From contig NC_134020.1 in assembly GCF_040712315.1 (NCBI RefSeq), positions 6,429,362 to 6,493,361 of the forward strand: a DNA stretch of 64,000 bases. The letters run 5' to 3'. The stretch's first letter is position 1; each line of letters starts with the position of its first letter. Below the pieces are notes generated by a model, which searched no databases, was not told the DNA's origin, and was given only the letters and a program-made list of their open reading frames with translations. Below, piece after piece: positions 1-11,220 of this stretch. The stretch is from Castanea sativa (taxonomy: Eukaryota; Streptophyta; Magnoliopsida; Fagales; Fagaceae). Position numbers and translations under genes: made by a program.

Positions 1-293
1 ACACAATTCTGTTGTGCCTGCTGTGAGGTCTACTTGACCCACGCCTGCTGGGCCACTTTAGACATTTTCTGTTTATTCTTTCTCCAAAGGCCCAATGATC
101 TTACTAGGCCCTTTGCTACTTGCAGGCTCCCATTGTCCCACCTACTTTCATTTTGGCGTCCTTGGCCCACTTGCTCTCTTGGGCATCCTTGGCCCTTTTT
201 CAATTCTATACTTCCCATGGGCTTTTACTAACTTCTTGGGCTTCCTCGGCCCAAGTATTTTTCACCTTTCCCTTGGGGCTCATGGGTTTTCCA
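1..293. mobile_element. Probable terminus of an LTR element inserted in copia A
   Basis: The minus-strand integrase frame of copia A follows its relative at 13345-14457 up to about position 294 and then stops abruptly. The sequence to the left is unrelated and rich in GGCC and TGGGC words. The junction reads ...TTTTCCA followed by ATGAC, so an LTR-type end in CA at 293 and a 5-bp target duplication at 294-298 are plausible. The other end lies outside the window. No coding potential is recognisable in this piece; the short open frames here have no known domain. Insertion is inference; a deletion breakpoint is the alternative. Confidence 0.4.
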
Positions 294-295
294 AT

Positions 296-1032
296 GACCT
301 TTATGCGTCTACCCAATTGATTCTCAACTTCAGCCCTAAACTCTTTGAACTTTTCAAAGGTTTCGGACTTCCGTCTCATTAGGTGCACATAACCATATCT
401 TGAGTAATCATCCGTGAAAATGATGAAATACTCATAACCTCCTTTTGCTTGGGCTGACATAGGACCACATACATCTTTATGAACTAATTCAAGCAATTCT
501 TGGGCTCTTCTACCTTTTGCATTAAAAGGTCATTTGGTCATTTTACCTTCCAAAAAAGATTCACAAACTGGAAATTCATCAAAGTCCATGGGCTCTAAGA
601 GTCCATCTTGATCAGTCTTTAAATTCTATTTGAATTAATATGACCTAAACGCAAGTGCCAAAGATATGCATCACTAGAAGGAAACTTTCTCTTTAATGAT
701 TTTACATGAGAGTTATCATCTAATTCAGAATTATGTAATTCATGCTTATCAGGAGTTAAAATATAAAGATCATCCACAATATTTCCAGAATAGATAAACA
801 TTTTATCCTTCTTTATTACAACATTGTCTTTTAGGATAATACAATATCCATGTTTACCCAAATAAGTTGCAGAAATTAAATTCCTAAGAACATTAGGTAC
901 AAACAGACAGTCTTTCAATACTAAAACCCTAGACTCAAAACACAAATTAACAACACCAACAACTTCAACCGGAATTCTGCTCCCATCAACCAAAGTAAGA
1001 AACAATTCCCCTTCACTCAGTTTTCTGGTCTC
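296..1032 (-). pseudogene. Copia A protease/GAG-pre-integrase/integrase remnant
   Basis: After the protease stop the frame resumes at 1005 with the rest of protease and the H-x-R-x-G-H-I GAG-pre-integrase motif (WHLRLGHINSNRI). It is then broken near 620. It resumes at about 496 with the integrase core start, including L-V-H-K-D-V-C-G-P and F-T-D-D-Y-S-R-Y. The core holds the first catalytic Asp and the second region's start, but the glutamate is lost because the gene is cut at about 296. At least two in-frame stops and the truncation make it non-functional. Confidence 0.85.
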
Positions 1033-1971
1033 CTAAAACCCTTGCGAAGAATTGCAGATATGATTAGTATAACCTGAATCGACACACCAGGAATTCGTGG
1101 GATTCTGTACCAAACATATTCCAAGAACAAAGGAAGTTTTCATACCCTTGTTCTTGGCAGCCTTAAACTTTGGACAATTTCTCTTCCAATGTCCTTTCTC
1201 ACCACAATGGAAACACTTTCCTTTGAGCTTCTTTCCTTTGTCGGCAACTTCCAAAGCAATTTGCTTACCTTCTTGCTTAGTGAAGTCATTCTTCTTTTTC
1301 TTACCCTTGCCTTTCAACTTAGGTTGAGAAGTAGAAGCTTCACCCACATTGGCTTCAACACTAGAAGTACCAAGGATGCCTTCCGCCGCCACTAACTCAT
1401 TCATTAATTCAGACAAAGAATAAATCTTTTTGTTCATATTGTAATTGAGTCTGAATTCCTTGAATGATTCCAGTAGTAACTGGAGTATCATATCCACTTG
1501 AGATTCTTCATCAATGTCGGCACCTAAAACCTCTAAAGTATTCAAATTAGAGATCATTGTAAGACAATGCTCTCTCACTGAACTACCTTCAGCCATTTTG
1601 GTATTATAAATTTGCCTCATGGTTTTTCGCCTTGCTGAATGGCCTTGCTCACCAAACATCTCCTTCAGACTATGCATAATGTCTGAAGCTAGTTCTACAT
1701 TCTGCATTTGATGCTGTAGAACATTTGAGATAGATGCTAGGATATAGCACTTGACCATTTCATTAGATTTCTGCCAATGATCATATCGTTGTTTTTCCTC
1801 AGAAGGAGCATCTAATGAAGGAAAGCTAGGACATGGTTGAGTAAGCACATATTTGTGCTCTTCAGCAGTTAAAACAATGTCCAAATTTCTTTTCCAGTCA
1901 ACATAGTTGGATCCAGTCAGTTTGTTTTGATTAAGAATAGAAACAAGTGGGCTAAATGATGCCATGTTCAA
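1033..1971 (-). CDS. Copia A gag with zinc knuckle and protease start
   Basis: A 312-residue open frame. It starts MNMASFSPLVSILNQNKLTG, the typical start of plant copia Gag, which coats the RNA in virus-like particles. A lysine-rich stretch (about residues 215-250) precedes a complete CCHC zinc knuckle, C-F-H-C-G-E-K-G-H-W-K-R-N-C, which binds RNA. The frame then runs into the aspartic protease motif W-C-V-D-S-G near residue 298 and ends at a TAA just after it. In an active element this would be one continuous polyprotein, so the stop is a lesion. The knuckle is better preserved here than in B, which has lost a cysteine. This is the best-preserved Gag in the window. Confidence 0.85.
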   Translation of the reverse strand: MNMASFSPLVSILNQNKLTGSNYVDWKRNLDIVLTAEEHKYVLTQPCPSFPSLDAPSEEKQRYDHWQKSNEMVKCYILASISNVLQHQMQNVELASDIMHSLKEMFGEQGHSARRKTMRQIYNTKMAEGSSVREHCLTMISNLNTLEVLGADIDEESQVDMILQLLLESFKEFRLNYNMNKKIYSLSELMNELVAAEGILGTSSVEANVGEASTSQPKLKGKGKKKKNDFTKQEGKQIALEVADKGKKLKGKCFHCGEKGHWKRNCPKFKAAKNKGMKTSFVLGICLVQNPTNSWCVDSGYTNHICNSSQGF

Positions 1972-2164
1972 ATCTGAAAATAATAAACATGAATATAATA
2001 AGTAAACTGGACATTATCAATTTAGCATATAAACATATAGTATGGAACCTTAATAAAACCATAAAATAATATAAGCAACGACAACTCAATCCCATGTTTA
2101 AAATTCCTTGGAAGCAAGTAAATTATAAACACTATGATTGATTGAGAGCTATTCTCTTTATTAG

Positions 2165-2470
2165 TGCCATCATGATAACTCTTATCAAACACTAATAATA
2201 TGTCGTTTTTCCTTTAGCCTCTAAGTAATAATGACATAGCTCCGAAGGGAGGTTAACATTAAACTTAGTCTAGTGTAGACCATTGACTGAATTCTATGTG
2301 AGTCATTAAGTAACTCCACGGTAGCGTGGTCATTCTTAATGTAAAAACACATATTATTCATCATTAAGAAGTTTAACTTGTAGTACCATGAATTAAACAC
2401 CCTTCGAAGGGAGCAAGGCATATACGCCAAGGCGAGGTGCTTAATCACACTACTATAAACCGTGAGATCC
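2165..2470 (-). other. Structured RNA leader region of copia A
   Basis: Lies between the PBS and gag. It contains a long stem-loop at 2380-2453 (arms start GTAGT and end ACTAC), a second stem at 2221-2269 (CTAAGT with ACTTAG arms) and a small perfect hairpin TGATAA-GAG-TTATCA at 2172-2186. Equivalent structures with different but still paired bases occur in elements B and C. Folding is inferred by eye from complementarity. Confidence 0.6.
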
Positions 2471-2631
2471 AACCCTTGTATCTCTCTCCCACTAGATGTT
2501 TTAAAATAAAGATTTTTAAATTTAAAACATGCATGAACTAATTACACATAGCCTTGCTCTTTATATATGTAAAAACACTTAGGAAAAATTCTGAATCCAC
2601 AGTCCTTGATCGATCGAGGAAAGTTTTGGTT

Positions 2632-2776
2632 GCTCGATCGATCCTCAACAGATTCTCGATCGATCGAGAAAAAGTTCTACGAAGCTCGATCGATTCTCAA
2701 CGGATCCTCGATCGATCGAGAGATCTTCTGTCAGCTGGATAGATGCTCGACAGATCCTCGATCGATCGAGCGTCGC
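2632..2776 (-). repeat. Tandem TCGATCGATCGA palindrome repeats in the leader of copia A
   Basis: Three tandem units of about 50-52 bp begin at 2632, 2684 and 2734. Each contains one or two copies of the self-complementary word CTCGATCGATCGAG or a decayed half of it. A further copy lies at about 2606. Leader B (about 11535-11720) and leader C (about 44040-44075) carry the same palindrome in fewer, more diverged copies. Confidence 0.85.
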
Positions 2777-3078
2777 GAATTTTGAATTTTTTAGAATTTT
2801 TCTAAGACAGTTTTTCTATGTTTTCATGTACAAAACAACCAACATACGATCATAATGAACATAAATTGATATCAAAACTAAATTACATTGATGCTATAGC
2901 CTTAAAGTTTAGTTTAACATACTTAAACTAAAAATTAAACAACATCATAACATCAAAATCAGTTTTTATCAATCAATAATTTCAACAATCATGTAGAAAA
3001 CAAATTTCTAACAACATGAAACTATTGTCTATAATTCTGAAACTATAAACATGTTAAATAGATACGAAATGAAGACCA

Positions 3079-3090
3079 CTCTGATACCAT
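3079..3090 (-). other. Primer binding site of copia A
   Basis: On the minus strand this reads TGGTATCAGAG(T), two bases after the LTR. It is complementary to the 3' end of initiator methionine tRNA, the usual primer of plant copia elements. The same site with TGGTATCAGAGC follows the 5' LTRs of elements B and C. Confidence 0.9.
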
Positions 3091-3091
3091 T

Positions 3092-4510
3092 TGATGGAAA
3101 TATGCATATACGCAGTGGAAAAATAACGGATCTACTTCATTCATAAAAGTTAACATGCACTATGTAAGTTTCAGAATTTGAGAACAAGAGAGTCTACCTT
3201 GGAGCGGTGAATTTTAAAACCGAAGATCAAAATCACTTGGGAACACTTTCAATCTTCACTCCAATTCCACTAACACCCAAGATGTGTGGTCTCTCAATCA
3301 ATTCCAAAGGGAGAATGTCAAAGTGTCTAACACTTACATGCAACACTTCACAAAAATAGTGTTCTTTCAAATCTCTCTCTACAGAAAAATTCTGTATGTT
3401 TCTCCTTTTGTGTCTAACCGATTATCTAATTGGGCTGGCCTTTTGGGCCTTTCCAATTGGGCTTAAGTGTGTAGCTTGGAGTGGGACCAAAAGGGACCAA
3501 TAAGACACTAGCTCCAATGGGCCTTAGGCTTTTCAATCAACTCTTGACAAGTCCAAAGTTACCATTAACTATATTTAATACCACTATATAAATATAGTTG
3601 CACTCTAGGCCTTATCTATAAATTATATCCCAAGACTTTATTGTACATGCAACCCCTTTATTAAAAATTCGTAGTAATACAAAGTCATGAAAGAAGACTG
3701 TCACTTTGTAGATTACTACATCTTAATTCCTTGAGTACCCGGTTTAATCATTTAAAGTTATTCATTATATATTTATGAAATCCAATTCCATAAATATATA
3801 CTTTAGTAACTCCTTACTAAAGTGGTTAGGCCTAACTCTTTGAATAACAAACCCATTAAACTTATCTCAAGGGAATATTTTGTATCTCTGTTAAGAGACT
3901 ATGAATTCCATCTTGAGAATATATGTTCCATCAACACTAAATGTGGTTGCCCAACATACTGAGGTTTTGACCATTACTCTAGATCTCACTCCTGATATAT
4001 CAAAGCAACCTACACCTCATAATCAAGTCCATTATTCTCTTAGGATTAAGAGTTCATGCAAATACAAGTCGTGAGTTTATTATTCAATTGACAGCCATTA
4101 GGAGAATAATAAAACTCACAGCAGTCTAGTTCAACATGTCTTAACTTTTAAAACATATCAACATATAAACTAGAAATCTCTATTTCCATGATCAAGACAA
4201 ATCATCTTAGTTGATACGTTATAGTCTTCGCAGATGAAATGCCCAATCTCATCACCGACTACGAACTAGATTTTGAGTTTACAAGGAACTTGTGATTTAC
4301 ATCTTCTGTTACTAAATCACATAAATCACATACAATGCATCTCATGAACTATTTGATAATGTCTCGATATTCATGTTACCATTATTTCAGATAATAATAA
4401 AACAACTTTATTAAATACAATATTAAGTCATACACAATGTCATACATAATGTCATACATAATATCATACATAGCATCATACAATAGGATTTAAGGGCACT
4501 AATCCTAACA
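3092..4510 (-). repeat. 5' LTR of copia A (1419 bp)
   Basis: On the minus strand the LTR starts TGTTAGGATT at 4510 and ends TTCCATCA at 3092, with the PBS two bases beyond. It aligns over its length with the LTRs at 9966-11206, 16383-18846, 19129-20499, 36964-38389 and 41647-43025. Shared landmarks are the repeated ATGTCATACATA-type stretch near the start and the GGCCTAGAGTGCAA word. They also share the block of TTGGGC and GGCCCA words and a conserved TCTTGTTCT(T/C) near the end. Confidence 0.93.
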
Positions 4511-4735
4511 AGTGCATTCTTGAGAGTGGTGACCTAATAATCACCCAGTATAGTTTTTGCCTTGCAAGATGTTTTTCCCATTCGTTAATAAATCACCGTG
4601 CTTATTTTTTTCCGTTGCACTTAGTTTATTTGATGATTTGTTGGTGCCTCTATGATTTGCACGTAATTTGACATAATTAATCAACTTGAGTAATTGAATT
4701 AATTAACTGATTTCAATCTATAACCCAACCCAAAA
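4511..4735 (+). repeat. Relic of the LTR family seen at 16521-17550
   Basis: Directly beside the LTR of copia A lies a stretch matching about 17329-17510. It shares GAGTGGTGACC, ATCACCC, TTTTTGCCTTG, TTTTCCCATT, the CGTTGCACT(T)AGTTTA region and a tail of ATTAATCAACTT words. Copia A probably inserted into this older LTR. The rest is not recognisable to the right of 4735. Confidence 0.6.
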
Positions 4736-5047
4736 AAAAAAGTTTTCTTATAAACAATCATATGAATTAACATCAACCCTTTCAAGAAGAGTTTTTTAGT
4801 AAAGCTTTAGGCGTTAAGAGATGGTCTCGTCCTAGCACACAATTGGGGATTTTTTCTCTAATGTAGAATCTAATGTGAAAGCATTGTTTACATGATTAAC
4901 AATATCATATACAATAATCTTATTTTAGAACCTATTATATTTGATTGGAGAAACCCTTTGATGAATGGGCTAACTAAGTAGGGTTGTACTCTGAACATCA
5001 AATTTTGTTACTACCTGTGCTAGTTCCTTTGCTAACTTATAATAAAG
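4736..5047. other. No recognisable gene
   Basis: AT-rich spacer between the LTR relic and the LINE tail. Short frames resemble nothing specific. It could be decayed copia RNase H sequence, but I could not support this. Confidence 0.4.
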
Positions 5048-5591
5048 GTTTTTTTTTTTTTTTTGAGAAAGAAAACTTTAAAACGTATATTAAGAAATAG
5101 GCAAATCTGCCTCATAAGCAACTAAGGTATGTGATGGGACATCTTCCATCCATATAGAAAAACCAGTGACATGGCGTGCATGCCTAGCTAGGTTGTGAGC
5201 TACTTTATTTTCTTCCTTACGAACCTGAGAAAACCTAATACATTGAAAAGATTTAGCAATAACTTTCACATCTTGAATCAAAAGACCAGATGAAGCTAAG
5301 GATAGCAAATCCTCCATCAATGACTTCATGAGTATTTCACAGTCACCCTCCAAAATAACCGAGTTCAGTCCCAGTTCTAGTGCAAATTCTAGGGCTCTTG
5401 CTGCTGCAATTGTTTCTATCTCCATCACAGTGAGTGGAAGAGGAATTGGTTGAGACAAGGATGCCATGACCAAGCCATTGCAGTCCCGTATTACGACCCC
5501 TACATTAGCTCTGTCCAAAGAAGTGAACAATGACCCGTCGAAATTGATCTTGTAGAACCCAGCTTGCGTAGCAGACCAGCGTGCCTCCTGC
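5048..5591 (-). mobile_element. LINE 3' end with RNase H domain
   Basis: A T-run at about 5048-5064 is the poly(A) tail of a minus-strand element. Upstream of it is an open frame (about 5093-5592) matching the RNase H domain that ends plant LINE reverse transcriptases. It has a start W...A-G-F-Y-K-I-N-F-D-G-S, a middle V-V-I-R-D, then E-I-E-T-I-A-A-A-R-A-L-E-F-A, the E-G-D segment, and N-K-V-A-H-N-L-A-R near the end. The ATG-based first 13 residues belong to the neighbouring TIR sequence, so the real homology starts at Q-E-A-R-W. Everything 5' of RNase H is missing, as usual for LINE copies. The RNase H frame itself is intact. Confidence 0.85.
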
Positions 5592-5840
5592 ATTTGGGTC
5601 CCTACATTTGGGCCTATTCTCATTTTGGTCCCTATTTTGATTTTGCTATTATTCCATTTCCTAAAAACAGAAAATCAATTCTATTTTAGTCCCTACTGTC
5701 AACTTACTGACAGAAAACTCCTACGTGGTGGATGAAGTGCATAGGTAGTTAGATGTTGATGTGGCTAATAAAATAATATTAAAAAATTTTGATTTGGCTT
5801 TTAGAAAATGACAAGTCAGCATTTTAATTAATAAAATATT

Positions 5841-6934
5841 TTTGATAAAAAAATTCAATTTAAATTGAAAAAAATTCAAAAAAAAAAAACTTTTATTTTA
5901 AAGATTGAGAAAAAAATTATAGAAATTATTTTAATTTTTCTTGAACTTTCATAAGAAACAAACACTAAATTAACACTCCTTCTCACTCTATGTTGGTGCT
6001 TCTGTGTTTGTGTTTGTATCTATTTCATTTTCTTTATTCTTTTAAGATAAACCAAAAAAGTAAAATCAAAATAAAAATAAATTAATAAATAAACCTTATC
6101 TCTCTCCCTTAGTCTTTGTGTTTGGCATCTTTCTTTTTCTTCTTTCCTTTAAGATTCAAGTCCATGACTTGCTATTTTGGCGAGAAGCATTGAAGCCACG
6201 GCTCCCCATAACGACGGTGCTAAGTCCAAGCCTCTCAACTTCAAGACAAAGTCTTTCCTTCATATTGTGATCCTTCACAATATGGATCTTGAATGGAATT
6301 TGTGCCTCCACGAACAACTAGGCCAGATCATTGGCTTGTTTGTGGCTGTATCTTTTTTTGTTCAATCTCTGAAGTTCTCTTTCTCTCTCTCTCTCTCTCT
6401 GCTTGAATACCTCTTCCTCTCTCTTGTTTGATTTTGGTGACTTTGTTGGCATGGGTTTATTAACTAATTAGTGGGTTTGGTGATTGATCGGTGGGGTGGA
6501 TCGTTGGTTTGGTGATTGATTGGTAGTAGTGGTGGTGATTGGTGGTTTGATTTGTTCAAGTGAGTTTTGGATTGAATGGTTGGTTGGTCTGATTGGTGAT
6601 CGTTGGTTGGGTTTGTTCTTGGTGTGAGTTTCAGACTTACTTAGGGTAGGTTTGTTGGGTTCAACTTGCTTGAGATGGTGTTTTTTGGGATTGAGATTTT
6701 TTTTGGTTAGGTTGGTTGTGTTGTATTTTGGATTGATTTGGTACTTTGGGGCTTTGGGATTTGATGATTTTGCAGGGTTTAACAAAATGGAGGCTTTGAG
6801 ATTTATGATTTTTTTTGGGTTTTTTGTTTGTTTGTTGGCTAAGAAAATTTTTGGGTTCTTATTTTTGGCTGGGGAAGAACATGAAGTTCTTATTTTAGGA
6901 AAGAAGAAATGTTCTTACGAAAAAAAAATGTGCT
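5841..6934. other. Interior of TIR element H, no supported gene
   Basis: Contains a (CT)n run at about 6379-6400 and a long G/T-rich stretch (about 6450-6880) with many TTGGTTGG-like words. Open frames on both strands here are low-complexity (Asn/Pro/Thr-rich on the minus strand, Gly/Phe/Leu-rich on the plus strand). A captured host fragment near 6177-6340 is possible but not shown. Confidence 0.4.
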
Positions 6935-7137
6935 TACGAAATGTTTTTATTAATTTAAATATTATGTGGCATTTAAAAAATGCCAAATAATTTTTTTAAT
7001 AATATTTTAATGGCCAGGTCAGCACCATGTTAGTAAGCAGGGCATTTCGTCTATAACGTAGGAGTTTTCTGTTAGTGGGTCGACGGCAGGGACTAAAATA
7101 GAATTGATTTTCTGTTTTTAGGGACTGAAATAGTAGC

Positions 7138-7721
7138 CGTGGTACCCAAACCCAATGGTACGTCCTGAGCAAGGATTTGGACTCCCAATTTATTTGTTGA
7201 TGAGTTTCCCTATACTCCTATTAGGGTAAACTTCAAACGCTGCCTTGACAGCCCAAATCTATAACCCTTGCACCTCTCACGCTTAGTCCCCTCCCTTTTC
7301 TAGTCTCTTACCTCTCATTTCACTCCTGTTTCTCACACCCAGTGCTTTCCCCACCCCTTTCTCAACCATTTTCCCTCTCCATTTATAGTCTTCTCTTAGT
7401 GGAGACCCAAATGATTACCTTTCTATCTTTTTCCATATGGCCCCCACTTCTACCTAGAATCCTTAGTAAATTGGTCAATTCTGTGAATTCTCTTGAAGCT
7501 TGCACCTGACGTCGAATAGCACTTGGCAGCAGATTCGCCCAAGGCACTAACAGCGTGCGGGGACTGATTTGAATATTGACCGTTTCCTTTTCAGTCATTC
7601 CCGACCTTCTTGTTGACTCTAGGCTGAGCCCAGTCCAATAACAATAGGCCATCTTCGAGCATCGATCCTATGGCTGTATACTGTGGCTATTGGGCTGGGT
7701 CACTGACCCCATGTCCCTACA
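7138..7721 (-). repeat. 3' LTR of Gy1 (584 bp)
   Basis: On the minus strand it starts TGTAGGGACATGGGG at 7721 and ends GGGTACCACG at 7138. The final A has become G. It aligns with 28070-28684 throughout, sharing CTGGTACC-like ends, the TAGTCCCCTCCC block and the GAGCATCGATCCTATG block. A purine-rich tract (TGGGGGGCTAT on the minus strand) lies just upstream at 7722-7733 and serves as the polypurine tract. Confidence 0.92.
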
Positions 7722-8004
7722 ATAGCCCCCCACAATCCCATTTTCACGAAATGAAGATTGGATTGGGGTCCTTCATTTCTGGGGTCGGTAAAATTTTTCG
7801 AAACTACTGTCACACCTTAGGAAGATCAATCATTAGCCAATAAATGCAACAGACATGACAGCTTGCACTTTGTGCATAAGTGGTCGTAATTGTCATATTG
7901 AACGATTAAGATGATCTAACGCTTCGATTATCGATGTGCGCGTGGAAAAAAATAATGGCAGACATTAATTAACTTCTTGTAGTTGTATATAATGGCATTC
8001 CCCC

Positions 8005-8013
8005 TATAAATAA
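8005..8013 (+). promoter_or_regulatory. TATA box of the Gy1 antisense gene
   Basis: CTATAAATAAGG lies about 280 bp inside the 3' LTR on the strand opposite to gag-pol. It is followed by a pyrimidine-rich leader and the antisense reading frame. Spacing suggests transcription starts near 8035. The promoter role is inferred from motif and position. Confidence 0.5.
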
Positions 8014-8519
8014 GGTCATGGTTTCTACCACAATCTTCTTTATTTTCTTCTAAACTCAGAACCTCACTAATCTCTTCTTCCCAAGCCCCAAATCTCTCCC
8101 GAGACCAACTTTGCTAGCACAAATGCTATACTGTAAGTTCCTCCATCCCTTACCTCTTTCTTTCTTGTTCTTTCTTAGATATCCTAGTACACCAAAATGG
8201 GTTTTTCCTATCTTTTAAGCACTAGTGCAAATGTAGCGGTTTTCAAAACTAGATTTAGCATACTGTCTTGAGGGGGATATAGAGGACCAATGGTTGTCCC
8301 AGATAGTTTTCTTTCCCTTAATGGCCATATTGGAGGGTGGGGTTAGGTTCCTAGTAGACCCTCTCTTACTTAGGACCCTCAATTTTTACGGCCTCAGCCC
8401 CGACCAGTGTTTGCCAAACTTTTATAGGGTAGTTAGTTGTGTGGGGTGCCTCAACCAACTATATGGCCTGAACCTTACCTACCACGACAATGACTTCCTA
8501 TACGACATTTGAGGGAGTT

Positions 8520-8640
8520 TGAAGAGTAGATACTACCATGGTTAGGCTAATATCGTGCCTCCCCGACTCCAATAGGTCGGTATTTTCCTTCCCAAGACTT
8601 AGCAAAAGTCTCGAAAAAAACGGATTCCAGCTTTAACTTC

Positions 8641-8672
<32 letters not shown>

Positions 8673-9351
8673 ATTTTATTTTAAAACTTCTATTATTAAA
8701 TCTGCCATGTATTTTCTAACTTCTACTTGTTATGCTGTTCTCAGTTTTTTATGTAGTCTCCAAGCGATTCAAACCCGATGTGAACGTTGTACAAGTTTAG
8801 GACCTCAATTTTGTCCTACGCTCGGAGATCTTTGTCCATTATGTTGGTCAGCTTAGAGTGTCACAATGGGTTCTTGGTTGTGTACCATCTTACACCATTT
8901 ATCAAGACTCCGTTGGTGCTTTAATAGCTAGAAGCCCCCTCCTATCCTATCTAGACGTTAGCCTACCAGGTTTTCTACCGAACGGTGCCACAAGCAGTGA
9001 AGCTCAGCATTTGGGACCTCGATAGGTAAAGGAGGGATCCCTTGAACCGATCATCAACGGTTCAACAAACATAGTTTTTCATGGCTGAGTCGAGCACGTA
9101 CCCGTTGAAAGCCCCTGTCCCCCTTGAACCAACCAAAGACATGGTTTAACGGCGTAATATAGGCCTTGAGCGCTAGTTCCTGGACCTAACCTGTTGGGGG
9201 TCAGCCTACCCCACAATAAACACCTTAATAGACAACTCCCCCCGCATCCCATCCTTTTCGTAGGAAGAGACAAAGGGGTACTGACGAACCCACATCAGGG
9301 TCTAGCATCCTTCCTACCGAGCATTCCCCTGCCCTCCTTTCTACTGCTGCC
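8520..9351 (+). other. Decayed middle of the antisense gene
   Basis: Holds a (CT)n run at about 8641-8665 and sequence that could continue the antisense protein (for example a frame near 8740-8800), but it is too broken to assign. It may include an intron. Confidence 0.35.
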
Positions 9352-9965
9352 ATGACTCAGCAAGCTAGAGACACTTCTTCTGAGATGAGGCCTACTAATG
9401 AACCAGTGATCGTTGGGTCCAATGTGGCCTCCACCTCTGCACCCCCTTCCTTCGGGTGGCAATGCACCTTCATGTTGGGGGACAAATCCCTCCCCAATGA
9501 CTTTTATGTCCAAACTTGGAGGAACAGCTTGGGGGGACAAGTTGTAGGGAGCTTTGGACAAGCCCTGCTGTTGCCTGAGGATATAGAGCACTACTCAGGT
9601 TCCTAGGACGAAGATCTCGTCCTCAAGTTGAAATGGCACACTATTGCTATGAGTACCCCCTTTTTCTTTTCCTCTTCTCTCTTTTTCTCTCACACTCTTT
9701 TGTTTGTTTTTTCTCTTAAGTGTATGTTCTTGGCTAATATTAACCTATAGGTTGCTTTTTGTTACTATTCCAAGCCACCCAACTAACTCACGTCGTGGAA
9801 GGTCAGCTAAAGGGTGCCATGGAGAAGGCTGATAAGGAAAAGGCTCTAAAGCATGTGGCTGAGTCCACCCTAAATGAAAAAGTACTTAAGCTGGTCACCA
9901 CCGAGCGAAAGGCAGCTCTGCTGAAAGAGTGAGGCTCTACAGGGCAAGCTAGAGGAGGTAGAGAC

Positions 9966-11206
9966 TATTAGGATGTGTGCCCTTAAATCCTATTGTAGGA
10001 TGTTATGTATGACATTATGAATGACTTAATGTTGTGATTAATAAAGTTGTTTTGTTATTATCTAAAATAATGGTAACATGAATATTGGGACATTATGATA
10101 TAGTCTATGAGATGCATAGTATGTGATTTAGTTACAAAAGATGATTTGTCTTGATCATGGAAATGAAGATTTTTGGTTGGTATGTTTATATGTTTTAAAA
10201 GTTAAAACATATTGAATTGGACCGCTGTGAGGTTTTTATTCTCCAAACGACTGTCAAATAAATAATAAACTCACGACTTCTATTTACATGAACTCTTAAT
10301 CCTAAGAGGATAATGGACCTAATCATGAGGTGTAGGTTGCTTTGATATATTAGGAGTGAGATCTAAAGTCGCGGTCAAAATCTCAGTATGTTGGGCAGCC
10401 ACATTTAGTGTTGATGGAACATATATTCTCAAGATGGAATTCATAATCTCTTAACGGAGATATAAAATATTCCTTGAGATAAGTTTAATGGTTTGGTTAT
10501 TTAGAGTGTTAGGCCTAACCACTTTAGTAAGAAGTTACTAAAGTATATATTTATGGAATTGGATTTCATAAATATATGTTGACTAACATGAAGGATTAAA
10601 CCGGGTAGTTAAGGAATTGAGATGTAGTAATTTACAAAGTAGCTATCTACATTCATGACTTTGAATTACTACGAATATTTTACGAAGGGGTTGCATGTAC
10701 AATAAAGTCTTGGGATATAATTTATAAATAAGGCCTAGAGTGCAATTATATTTATATAGTGGTATTAAATATAGTTAATGGTAACTTTGGACTTGTCAAG
10801 AGTTGACAGAAAAGCCCAAGGCTCATTGGAGCTAGTGTCTTATTAGTCCCACTCCAAGCCACACACTTAAGCCCAATTGGAAAGGCCTATAAGACCAGCC
10901 CAATTAGATAATTAGTTAGATGTTAAGGGAGAAACATACAGAATGTATGGAAGTGTAAGAGACACTATTGTGAAATAGTGTGTATTTGAGTGTGAGACAC
11001 ATTATCATTCTTTCTTAGAAACTGATTGAGAGACCACAGCAAGTACTTCCAATCTTTGTTTTGAAATTCACCACACCAAGGTTCGCTCTCTTGTTCTTGA
11101 ATTCTGAAATATACATCGTGCATGTTATCAATTGTGAATGAAGTAGATCCATTTATTTTTTGCTGCGTATGTTTTGTATGAGATACAAACCATGATTATT
11201 CCAACA
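9966..11206 (+). repeat. 5' LTR of copia B (1241 bp)
   Basis: Starts TATTAGGATG (the usual TG is mutated to TA) and ends ATTCCAACA. Compared with the 3' copy it lacks about 98 bp at 10137-10142, a 13-bp piece of the duplicated GGTCCC block and about 45 bp near 11040. The large deletion is flanked by the short word AAGAT in the 3' copy. Confidence 0.93.
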
Positions 11207-11208
11207 AT

Positions 11209-11220
11209 TGGTATCAGAGC
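11209..11220 (+). other. Primer binding site of copia B
   Basis: TGGTATCAGAGC begins two bases after the LTR and is complementary to the 3' end of initiator methionine tRNA. Confidence 0.93.

Larger units (their letters stand above)
294..4510 (-). mobile_element. Ty1/copia retrotransposon A, 5' part
   Basis: Read on the minus strand this is LTR (4510-3092), primer binding site, a 1.1-kb leader, gag with zinc knuckle, protease, GAG-pre-integrase domain and the first part of the integrase core. It then stops at position 294. RT, RNase H and the 3' LTR are missing from the window. The order protease-integrase before RT is the copia order, and a close relative (element B, 9966-18846) keeps integrase ahead of RT. 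Gag is largely open, but stops after the protease and in the integrase region show the copy is dead. Confidence 0.93.

Noticed and set aside
6468..6785. 105-residue Asn/Pro/Thr-rich minus-strand frame
   Set aside because: Low-complexity G/T-rich DNA inside a TIR element; no known domain.
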